Assembly (NCBI GenBank): GCA_963732355.1
Contig: CAVSZD010000011.1
Span: 484,250 to 548,249, forward strand
Length of the DNA stretch: 64,000 nucleotides
Direction: 5' to 3'
From: JADKAV01 sp963732355
GTDB lineage: Bacteria; Actinomycetota; Actinomycetes; S36-B12; UBA10799
The notes under the pieces were generated by a model. The model was not told where the DNA came from. It saw only the letters and a list, made by a program, of their open reading frames with translations, and did not search any database. Shown piece after piece: positions 1 to 7,216 of the stretch. Within the stretch, counting starts at the first letter, position 1, and each line of letters starts with the position of its first letter. A program made the translations under genes and the position numbers.

Positions 1-1
1 C

Positions 2-235
2 ATCAACGCCATCCACCTCGATCGGATCCCGCAACTCGATTACGACGATCTGTGGTGGGAACGCAGTCTGCGCTCGGTGGCCAATGTGACCCGCCAGGAC
101 GTGCGGGAGTTCCTCGACCTCGTCGGCCCTGCCAAGGTGCGCACACAGACCGAGGTGGTGGCGCGCGAGGGGGCGCCAGCCGCCTTGGAACGACTCGAAG
201 CCGGTCAAATTCGCGGAGCGTTCGTGCTCGTGTGA
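2..235 (+). CDS. Zinc-type alcohol dehydrogenase family protein, C-terminal part (partial)
   Basis: The open frame enters from the left edge and ends at TGA 233-235, leaving the last 77 residues. The segment LWWERSLRSVANVTR followed by EFLDL, and the ending LERLEAGQIRGAFVLV, match the C-terminus of medium-chain zinc-dependent alcohol dehydrogenases of the actinobacterial 'zinc-binding alcohol dehydrogenase family'. The Rossmann and zinc-binding parts lie outside the window, so substrate and cofactor cannot be judged. It is followed by a palindromic repeat. Confidence 0.8.
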   Translation: MNAIHLDRIPQLDYDDLWWERSLRSVANVTRQDVREFLDLVGPAKVRTQTEVVAREGAPAALERLEAGQIRGAFVLV

Positions 236-312
236 GCAGTAGGCTGCCCCAATGCTTGAGCACCCGCCAACGGCTTCGGTGATCGGCCGTGCGCCCGGCT
301 TGGCTGTTGGTG

Positions 313-380
313 AGAGGTTGTGCTGTTGGTTAGCGGAAACCACGCGTGGATTCGCTAACCAACGCACGCCCTCTAACCAA
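313..380. repeat. Dispersed ~70-bp palindrome, copy A
   Basis: Left arm begins AGAGGTTGTGCTGTTGGTTAG and the right arm is TTCGCTAACCAACG...CCTCTAACCAA, around a centre containing ACGCGTGGA. This is the most diverged of five copies in the window (others near 11706, 34170, 51886, 58516). It lies between two genes on the + strand. Confidence 0.85.
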
Positions 381-409
381 GTGCCCGGACGCCCGTTGGA
401 CTGCCAACC

Positions 410-2641
410 ATGGTGATCAAGGACCCAGGAAAGCGGGCTTTGCGGCGAGCAACGCGGGTGGCGATTGTCGTGCCCGTGACGCTGGCCGTTCTGCTGCAGT
501 TGCCGTGGGTCTCCCAGGGAGCGCTGATGGGCGCCTTCGCCAGCCTGGCGCTGTTGGTCTTCTCCGACTACGGGGGCCCACTGAAGCAGCGGTTCATCGC
601 CTACATCGCCGCCACCGCCACGGGCGTGCCCCTGGTGATAATCGGCGCCTACGCGGGCCAGTACCGCTGGGCGTCGATCCTGACCATGGCCATCGTGACC
701 CTCGTGGTGGGGCTGCTGGCCCTGTTGCGGGGGCTCATCGCCTCCTCCCAATCCGTTCTGCTTCTGGCCACGGTCTTGGCGCTCACGGCCTCGACCCCCT
801 CTGTGGTCTGGCCCGACGTCGTGTCATGGTGCATCGGCGGCTTGATGGCCGCACTGTCTGCCGTGTTCCTGTGGCCGGCGCACATCAACATGCCCATCCG
901 GAGCCTGATCGCCGACCTGCTCGAGGCCGTCGCCGACGCCTCGGACATCCGGTGGGTGGAACAAGGTGGCCCGGCGGAGCTCACTGCTGCCCGGCAGAAG
1001 GTCACGGCCGCGGTTGAAAGTCTTCACGCCAAGTACGACGGGAATCTGCTGCGCCCCAGCGGTGTGACCAGTTCGGACCGTGCTTTGGCCGAACTGGTCG
1101 ACGAGGCGAGCCGGCTGCGTTACCTGCAGCGCTGGGAGGATGTGTCCGATCACAAGGACCCGGACCTTCAGGAAATGACCGGAAGGCTGTGCTCGGTTGT
1201 GAGCACGTCGTTGCGCCGGTGTGCTGACCGGCTGCGAGGCGGTAAGGAACCGCTTTCGTCGGAGGTCCTGTTCCAGGTCCGCGGACAGAACCTCGACGAG
1301 ATGTCCGACTGGCTGGCCGCAAACCGCACCACCCGCGACCCCAGCTACCTTCGCGAACAGATCGAGGACACCTTTCCCCTGCGGATCACCACGCTGATCA
1401 CATCGAGGATCACCGACCAGACGATTGCCGTGTCGGGCCGTCCGGGCGACGAATACGCCGACCCCCCGATGCGCTCCACCATGACTCCCGCGAAACCGCC
1501 GTCCAAGACCGAACGAATCACCGCTCATCTGTCGTGGAGTTCGCCGTGGTTCCGCAGCGCCGTCCGTTCGGCGATTGCTCTTTCGCTGTCAATCGCCGTG
1601 GCCAAGTCGGTGTCGTTGCAGCACCCGTTCTGGATCGTGCTGGGAACCTTGAGCGCTTTGCGCTTCGACGCCCTGGGAACCGGCCGGACTGCCAAGCAGG
1701 CACTGATCGGTACCACCGCCGGCGTGGCGCTGAGCGCGGCCTGCATCTGGCTGATCGAAGGAAACACCGCGGTCTGGTGGGTCCTGTTCCCGCTCGCTTT
1801 GTTCTGGGCGGCCTACACCCCCGGCACGTTGTCGTTCGCCTTGGGCCAGGCGGGCTTCAGTTTCGTGGTCATCGTGATGTTCGCGATCATGAGTCCGCCG
1901 CGCCTCGACACCGCGGAAGCGCGGCTGATCGACGTGGGCCTTGGGCTGTTGGTGAGCCTTGTCGTCAGCCTTTTGATCTGGCCCCGCGGTGTGATCGAAA
2001 CTCTCTTCACCCGCCTGCGGGAAGCCATGGTCGCGGCGTGCGACTACTACGTTGCGTCGTCGGACTGGATGGCTGGGGGTGCCATCGACGACCGCCTGCT
2101 GGCCGAGTTCAGGCAGCGTTCGCACAACACCATCGACAGGGCCCAAGAAGCACTGGACCTGTCGATCGCGCAGAGACCCCCCAAGACGGTTGCGGTCGGT
2201 CAATGGACAGCGCTGGCCAACAGCATCAGCCACGTTGATTTCGCCGCCCGGTTGATGCCACAGGCCGAGGAGATCGTGGCTGTGCGCGGGGATCAGCGTC
2301 CCATCCCCACTGCGCTGGTGGGGCCACTGCTGGCCGGGACCAACCACGTGCGCGGCGAATTGATGGAAGCTACCGACAGCATGTGCAACCAGATGCCCAC
2401 CTTCGACGACGATTCGGTGGCCGCCTCCCTAGACTCCGGGTTTCCCCCATTCGTCATCTCTGGACCGGTGCAGACCCTACGGGCCGGAATCGACGAGGTT
2501 CTTGCGGGCGCGGACGACTGGCATGGCAGTGGTTCGGACCCACGCCCGGTCATTGCGACGTGGCTGACAGACTGGACGGCGCTGTTCGATCAGACCGGGC
2601 AACTGCTGCGGGCCACTGGGGCAACCAGCTCAAAAGACTGA
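410..2641 (+). CDS. FUSC family membrane protein (putative aromatic acid exporter-like)
   Basis: A 743-residue integral membrane protein with two hydrophobic clusters of several helices each, at about residues 20-165 and 375-525. Each is followed by a hydrophilic helical domain. This duplicated layout is typical of the FUSC/YccS/AaeB-like family, whose studied members export aromatic acids or other small organic anions. The ATG at 410 gives an N-terminus rich in Arg/Lys just before the first helix. It converges with the YdeI-type gene and their ends overlap by 12 bp. Substrate is unknown. A second, shorter FUSC protein lies at 33064. Confidence 0.8.
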   Translation: MVIKDPGKRALRRATRVAIVVPVTLAVLLQLPWVSQGALMGAFASLALLVFSDYGGPLKQRFIAYIAATATGVPLVIIGAYAGQYRWASILTMAIVTLVVGLLALLRGLIASSQSVLLLATVLALTASTPSVVWPDVVSWCIGGLMAALSAVFLWPAHINMPIRSLIADLLEAVADASDIRWVEQGGPAELTAARQKVTAAVESLHAKYDGNLLRPSGVTSSDRALAELVDEASRLRYLQRWEDVSDHKDPDLQEMTGRLCSVVSTSLRRCADRLRGGKEPLSSEVLFQVRGQNLDEMSDWLAANRTTRDPSYLREQIEDTFPLRITTLITSRITDQTIAVSGRPGDEYADPPMRSTMTPAKPPSKTERITAHLSWSSPWFRSAVRSAIALSLSIAVAKSVSLQHPFWIVLGTLSALRFDALGTGRTAKQALIGTTAGVALSAACIWLIEGNTAVWWVLFPLALFWAAYTPGTLSFALGQAGFSFVVIVMFAIMSPPRLDTAEARLIDVGLGLLVSLVVSLLIWPRGVIETLFTRLREAMVAACDYYVASSDWMAGGAIDDRLLAEFRQRSHNTIDRAQEALDLSIAQRPPKTVAVGQWTALANSISHVDFAARLMPQAEEIVAVRGDQRPIPTALVGPLLAGTNHVRGELMEATDSMCNQMPTFDDDSVAASLDSGFPPFVISGPVQTLRAGIDEVLAGADDWHGSGSDPRPVIATWLTDWTALFDQTGQLLRATGATSSKD

Positions 2642-3043
2642 CTCGCCCTTGCTGGCCGCCTCCGCGATCTTCGCGATGCGGTCGCTGCGGGTGGCGGGCC
2701 GCTTGGCCGACTTGACCCAATAGAGAGCCTGCTTACGCCTGCCGACGGTCAGGCTGTCGAACGCATCCCGGCAGCCGCTCAAAGCCTGTGCCAAGTCCTC
2801 AGGTACGACCAAGGCGTCCACATCATCCAGGAAGGTGTACATGCCATTCGCCTGGGCGACCTCAACCGCTCGGAGCCCCGCCGCCTGCATGAGTCCGGCC
2901 TGCAGCAATCGAGCCAGGCGGACCTTGTTAGGCGCCGACCAAACACTGTCGGGCTTGCGCGGGGTCAACCGGATCCCGCTGCGCTCATCGTCGAAACTCT
3001 GGATAGTGCTGTCGATCCACCCGAAAATCAGGCATTCCTCCAC
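2630..3043 (-). CDS. YdeI/OmpD-associated family protein, 5' end unclear
   Basis: From the GTG at 3043 the protein has 137 residues. The segment VEECLIFGWIDS, the central helical region and the C-terminal Lys/Arg-rich tail identify the YdeI/OmdA-like family, normally about 190 residues. In the same frame, family-like sequence (ELHEWLAVNHASHSGFWLV) continues upstream to about 3175. That frame has no ATG, GTG or TTG before the TAG at 3194-3196. An ATG at 3203 in another frame would join it after a one-base shift. The gene is therefore either started at a rare codon, truncated, or hit by an indel. Function of the family is poorly defined; a role in stress resistance has been suggested. Confidence 0.7.
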   Translation of the reverse strand: MEECLIFGWIDSTIQSFDDERSGIRLTPRKPDSVWSAPNKVRLARLLQAGLMQAAGLRAVEVAQANGMYTFLDDVDALVVPEDLAQALSGCRDAFDSLTVGRRKQALYWVKSAKRPATRSDRIAKIAEAASKGESVF

Positions 3044-3206
3044 GATGTCCTCATAGGCGATCTCGGGGCCACCCGCGGCGGGTCGTCTCTGAACCAGCCA
3101 GAAACCCGAATGGCTGGCGTGATTGACCGCCAGCCATTCGTGTAGTTCGCCCCTGGTCGCTAAGCGGCACCCTTGGTAGCGGGTTGCGCTCGACTATCGG
3201 CATGGA

Positions 3207-3488
3207 TCAGGCGAACAGGTTCAACAGGTCGCCGATCCGGTGTCCGACCTCCTCAGGGTGCCGGAACTCGCCGCTGGCGTTGACGCTGTACGTGTTGCGT
3301 CGCCCCACCTTGGTCTTGCGCAGGTACCCGTCGCCTTCAAGATCGGCGAGGATCGTCTGCGCAGCACGTTCGGTGATTCCCACGGCCGTCGCAATGTCCC
3401 GGACCCTTGCATCAGGGTTTCGGTTCACGTAGATCAGCACGTGCCCGTGGTTCGTCAGAAACGTCCACCGCCTGCGCTCCAGCGCCAT
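3207..3488 (-). CDS. Winged-helix (MarR-like) transcriptional regulator, small
   Basis: About 93 residues from the ATG at 3488 (the frame is open to 3545). The order is a recognition-type segment (WTFLTNHGHVLIYV), a helix-turn-helix (RVRDIATAVGITERAAQTIL) and a basic wing with DGYLRKTKVGRRNTYSV. This is the single-domain winged-helix protein common in actinobacteria. No ligand domain is present. It follows terC on the same strand and its start overlaps the 3' end of terC by at least 77 bp, so translation of the two may be coupled. Targets are unknown. Confidence 0.75.
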   Translation of the reverse strand: MALERRRWTFLTNHGHVLIYVNRNPDARVRDIATAVGITERAAQTILADLEGDGYLRKTKVGRRNTYSVNASGEFRHPEEVGHRIGDLLNLFA

Positions 3489-4452
3489 CAACTGGCCTCC
3501 CATCACCATCGGCAACACTACCGATTTCCGGCGGGGATTCACCATTTCGGGTTGAGATGAGGCTTGCCGCGATGCTGACTGCGATGATCACCGCAACCAC
3601 TCCCAGGCTCAGCCAGGTGGGCATCTTGTAGATATCCACCTGCAGCACCAGCTTCACGCCGACCCAGATGAGCACCAAGCCCAGGCCCAGCTTGAGGTAG
3701 ACGAACCTGTGCATCAGGTCAGCCAGCAGGAAGTACATCGCACGCAGTCCCAGGATCGCGAAGGCGTTCGCAGTGAACACCAGGAACGGTTCCTGGGTCA
3801 CCGCGAAGATGGCCGGGATCGAGTCCACCGCGAAGATGATGTCGGTCGTCTCGACCAGGACCAGAACCAGCAGCAGCGGCGTGGCGACCAGCGCACCGTT
3901 GCGCCGGGTCAGGAACTTCTGGCCGTCGTACTCGTCGGTCGTGGGCACGAAGCGCTTGAACAACGCCACGACCTTCGACTTCGAGGGGTCGATGTGGTCG
4001 GCCCGCTTCTTGATCATCGTGTAACCGGTGACCAGCAGGAAGGCGCCGAAAAGGTACAGGATCCACGCGAACGACGCGATGAGAGCCGAGCCCGCCGCGA
4101 TGAACGCGCCACGGAAGATCAGGGCGCCGATGACACCGTAGAACAACACCCGGTGCTGGTACTGCCGAGGCACGGCGAAGTAGCTGAAGATGATGGCCCA
4201 GACGAAAACGTTGTCGATCGCCAGCGACTTCTCGATGAGATAGCCGGCGTAGTACTGACCGGCGAACTCGGAGCCCACCCACCACCAGATGACGCCGCCG
4301 AACGCCACGCCGAGCGCCACCCAGAGGGCAGACCAGGCGGCGGCCTCTTTGACGCCGATGACATGCGCATCTCGGTGCGCGAACAGATCGATGGCGAGCA
4401 TCACGAGGATCACGCCGAGCACTGCGAACCAGGCCCACAGGGGGACGTCCAC
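3412..4452 (-). CDS. TerC family integral membrane protein, probable Mn2+ exporter
   Basis: A 346-residue protein with about nine hydrophobic helices. TerC-family signatures include AIDLFAHRD, the acidic stretch SLAIDNVFVWAIIF and the matching VETTDIIFAVDSIPAIFAV, whose Asp/Glu residues line the metal site. I chose the GTG at 4452, nine bases after AAGGAG. The open frame extends to 5115 but that part runs through repeats. TerC/Alx/MeeF-type proteins export manganese in other bacteria, and the yybP-ykoY riboswitch upstream supports that role here. The C-terminal ~40 residues are hydrophilic and overlap the next gene. Confidence 0.9.
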   Translation of the reverse strand: MDVPLWAWFAVLGVILVMLAIDLFAHRDAHVIGVKEAAAWSALWVALGVAFGGVIWWWVGSEFAGQYYAGYLIEKSLAIDNVFVWAIIFSYFAVPRQYQHRVLFYGVIGALIFRGAFIAAGSALIASFAWILYLFGAFLLVTGYTMIKKRADHIDPSKSKVVALFKRFVPTTDEYDGQKFLTRRNGALVATPLLLVLVLVETTDIIFAVDSIPAIFAVTQEPFLVFTANAFAILGLRAMYFLLADLMHRFVYLKLGLGLVLIWVGVKLVLQVDIYKMPTWLSLGVVAVIIAVSIAASLISTRNGESPPEIGSVADGDGRPVDGAGAQAVDVSDEPRARADLREPKP

Positions 4453-4483
4453 GGTCAAGAACTCCTTCAGGTTGAGCGTTTCC

Positions 4484-4566
4484 GAAGGTCTTTCCTGACC
4501 GTGAGGTCCGCGGATGCCGGGCTGTGGGCCGGACTGACGACATCCGCGAGGTGGATACTCCCCTTC
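4484..4566 (-). promoter_or_regulatory. yybP-ykoY (Mn2+) riboswitch in the terC leader
   Basis: Read on the minus strand, this 83-nt segment starts GAAGGGGAGTA and ends AAAGACCTTC, so GAAGG pairs with CCTTC to form P1 with the conserved GGGGAGUA loop. Inside, GCGGATG pairs with CATCCGC and encloses GTCGTCAG plus a CCGG hairpin. This matches the second conserved element of the yybP-ykoY class. The class senses Mn2+ and commonly controls terC/alx and mntP genes. It ends 32 nt before the terC GTG. A TTGACA hexamer at 4605-4600 is a candidate -35 element. Confidence 0.88.
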
Positions 4567-4663
4567 GCTTGTAGTAAGTTTCCTGAAATTTGGTGCATAT
4601 GTCAAGTTCTGGCTGGGTTGTGCCCTTGACCCCCGCGGCCGCCGGGCAACCCCCCGCCCACAA

Positions 4664-4918
4664 GCAAAGCTGGAAACCGGCAACCAGCTTGTCGAAATCC
4701 AACACCGCCCGCCGGGAAACCCCCCGCCGGCAAGCAAAGCTGGAAACCGGCAACCAGCTTGTCGAAATCCAACACCGCCCCGCCGGGACCCCCGCCACAA
4801 GCAAAGCTGGAAACCGGCAACCAGCTTGTCGAAATCCAACACCGCCCCCGCCGGCCGACCCCCCGCCGGCAAGCAAAGCTGGAAACCGGCAACCAGCTTG
4901 TCGAAATCCAACACCGCG
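4664..4918. repeat. Tandem array 1: four copies, period 67-72 bp, GCAAAGCTGGAA core
   Basis: Units start GCAAAGCTGGAAACCGGCAA at 4664, 4734, 4801 and 4873. About 47 bp are identical in every unit; this part runs on through CAGCTTGTCGAAATCC to AACACCGC. The units are separated by 20-25 bp of C/G-rich sequence that varies slightly. The array sits between the divergent terC leader and the M20 peptidase gene. Long frames read through it on both strands, but I do not regard them as coding. Confidence 0.95.
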
Positions 4919-4966
4919 GCCCCTCCGGCCGACCAGCACAAACGCCCCTGCTGGCAGGCTGGACCC

Positions 4967-6094
4967 GTGGAGCCCCTGTTCGCCGATCTACTCGAGTTTC
5001 TCGACATCGCCTCAGTCGGAGGCACCCCCGAAGAACACCACGCGCAACTGTGGGTCGCGGAGAAGCTGAAGACCTGGGGCTGGGAGGTCGAAGTCTGGGA
5101 GGACGACCCGCACACGTTCGCCGGGGAACCTGACTACCCACAGATGGAGGTCGGGCGCACATCGGTGACCGGAGTGATCGGCAAACCCCCGGGCAGCAGT
5201 GGGGCACGGTTGATCCTGGGCCACACCGATGTGGTCCCGGGAGGCTCACAACCGGGCTTCACAGATGATCACATCGTCGGTCGGGGAAGCGTGGACATGA
5301 AGGCCGGGTTGGTAGCAGGCATGTACGCCGCCAAGGCTGCCGGTGGCGATGTTGCTGTCTGCGCGGTGAGCGGCGAGGAGGACGGCGGAATTGGCGCCTT
5401 CCTCGCTTTGCAGCACGGCTTGCACGCAAGGGCCTGTGTCATTCCCGAACCAACCGACCTCGCGATCGTTCCAGCCAACGCCGGTTCGTTGACCTTCCGG
5501 ATCACGCTGCCCGGTGTCGCGGCTCACGGCGCTCGTCGCTGGGACGGGCACAGCGCGCTCGAGGCGGTTCCCGAGGTCTTGGACCGACTGCGAAAACTCG
5601 AGGCGGCCCGCAGCCAGAACGTGCCCGAAGTTCTGGCCAGCTGGCCGATCGCCTACCCCATCAGCATCGGGCGCATCCAGGGCGGTGACTGGCCCTCGAC
5701 CGTCATGGCCGACATCGCCCTCGAGGGCCGCTACGGAGTAATGCTTGGCGAGTCGGTCCAAGCGGCGATGGTGACCTTCGAATCCGCGCTGGTCGCGACT
5801 GGGGCTCGTGTCGAGTGGTTCGGCGGGCGTTTCGCCTCAGGCTCGACACCAGTCGACGATCCGCTGGTGCTAAATCTGGCGGAATCACACCAAGCGGTAT
5901 TGGGCGAGCAGCCGAAGGTCGTCGGGGTGACCTACGGTTCGGATCTGCGGCAGTTGGTCGCCGCCGGCATCCCCACCGTGCAATACGGCCCGGGTGACGC
6001 CGCACTGGCACACAGCGACGACGAGCAGGTCCCCACCGAACAGGTCCTGGCCTGCCGCGCGGTGCTCGAAGACTGGCTGCGCAGCGCGCCGTGA
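4967..6094 (+). CDS. M20 family metallopeptidase (ArgE/DapE/ACY1-like)
   Basis: A 375-residue zinc hydrolase that cleaves amide bonds of N-acyl amino acids or dipeptides; the exact substrate is not predictable. Expected metal and catalytic residues are visible: GHTDVVP (His about 86), GSVDMKAG (bridging Asp about 110), SGEEDGG (catalytic and metal Glu about 135) and AHSDDEQVP near the C-terminus. The lid domain lies at about 165-285. I chose the GTG at 4967 because everything upstream in frame is tandem repeat. The stop overlaps the start of the EamA transporter (GTGA), so the two are probably one unit. Confidence 0.85.
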   Translation: MEPLFADLLEFLDIASVGGTPEEHHAQLWVAEKLKTWGWEVEVWEDDPHTFAGEPDYPQMEVGRTSVTGVIGKPPGSSGARLILGHTDVVPGGSQPGFTDDHIVGRGSVDMKAGLVAGMYAAKAAGGDVAVCAVSGEEDGGIGAFLALQHGLHARACVIPEPTDLAIVPANAGSLTFRITLPGVAAHGARRWDGHSALEAVPEVLDRLRKLEAARSQNVPEVLASWPIAYPISIGRIQGGDWPSTVMADIALEGRYGVMLGESVQAAMVTFESALVATGARVEWFGGRFASGSTPVDDPLVLNLAESHQAVLGEQPKVVGVTYGSDLRQLVAAGIPTVQYGPGDAALAHSDDEQVPTEQVLACRAVLEDWLRSAP

Positions 6095-7050
6095 GAGGGA
6101 CCTCCAAACACCAGTTGGGCTATGCGCTGGTCCTCGTGGGGGTGGTCGGCTTCTCCGTGAACGCCGGAGTGTCCAGGCTGGTTCTCGAAAACGGCATCGG
6201 CGCGTGGACGCTGGCGGAATTGCGCGCGATCGGTGCGGCCGTCCTACTTGCGGTCATCATCGCGCTCACCGGACGCTGGGGGCGGCTTGGCGTGGGCCGC
6301 AAGGACTGGCCCAGCTTCCTGCTTTACGGGCTGGTCGGGCTCGGGCTCTTGCAGTCCTTCTACTTCGAAGCGATCGCCCGGATCCCCATCGGTCTTGCGA
6401 TCCTGATCGAGTTCCTCGCCCCCTTGTGGGTCGCCCTATGGGCCCGCTTCGTGCAGCACCAACCGGTCAAGCCGATCCTGTGGCCCGCACTGGTCATCAC
6501 GCTGGTCGGCTTGGCTGTGGTGGCTGGCGCGCAGTTCGCCGATCTCGACCCGATAGGTCTCATCAGCGCGTTCCTCGCCGGCTTGTGCTTCGCGGTGTAC
6601 TTCGTCGTGGGCGAGCGACTCGTGGCCGATCATGACCCTTTCGTGGTCAGCTTCTGGGGATTCACGATCGCCGCGGTGGGCTGGGCAGCAGCGGCGTTCT
6701 TCGTCCCGCGGATCGTCGGGATCTGGGAGGTCCCCCTCGGCACGCAGGTGACCCTTCCAGAAGCCCTCGGCGCGATCGTCGTGCCGATCGGCCTGCTGCT
6801 CCTCTGGATAGTGAGCCTGGGAACCGTTGTCCCGTTCGCCTCGGAGACAGCAGCCATGCGCTGGCTGCCGGCGACCACGGTGAGCGTACTGGCGATGCTG
6901 GAGCCGGTGGGGTCGGCGGTCATCGGCTGGTGGTGGTTCGACGAGCGCCTAGGTTTGATTCAGATCCTCGGAGCGATCATGGTGCTCGCCGGAATCACCA
7001 TGGCCCTGTTGAGCCGGGCCGAACATCCCACACCTGCGGTCATCGACTGA
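6091..7050 (+). CDS. EamA/DMT superfamily transporter
   Basis: A 319-residue membrane protein with ten hydrophobic helices arranged as two EamA repeats. FYFEAIARIPIGLAILIEFLAPLWVAL closes the first repeat and ETAAMRWLPATTVSVLAMLEPVGSAV lies in the second. Drug/metabolite transporters of this group often export amino acids or related metabolites. Translation starts at GTG 6091 and overlaps the M20 peptidase stop by four bases. Coupling to a peptidase/deacylase suggests that the transporter exports, or the pair handles, amino-acid-type products; this is inference. Confidence 0.85.
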   Translation: MRGTSKHQLGYALVLVGVVGFSVNAGVSRLVLENGIGAWTLAELRAIGAAVLLAVIIALTGRWGRLGVGRKDWPSFLLYGLVGLGLLQSFYFEAIARIPIGLAILIEFLAPLWVALWARFVQHQPVKPILWPALVITLVGLAVVAGAQFADLDPIGLISAFLAGLCFAVYFVVGERLVADHDPFVVSFWGFTIAAVGWAAAAFFVPRIVGIWEVPLGTQVTLPEALGAIVVPIGLLLLWIVSLGTVVPFASETAAMRWLPATTVSVLAMLEPVGSAVIGWWWFDERLGLIQILGAIMVLAGITMALLSRAEHPTPAVID

Positions 7051-7216
7051 GAATCACTACCGTGGGGCTATCGATACGTCCCTCAACCAACGGGGCCTGA
7101 CCAGCGCCCAAGTCCGCGAGCGTGTTGCCGACGGACGAGTCAACGATGTCCGCGACAAGGGCAGTCGCAGCCTCGGCAGCATCCTGGCCGCGAACATACT
7201 CACCCCTTTCAACGCT

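Noticed and set aside
4590..5249. Proteins with 'LDFDKLVAGFQLCL' repeats read through array 1
   Set aside because: Same cause as above; overlapping frames on both strands, and terC and the M20 peptidase have good starts outside the array.
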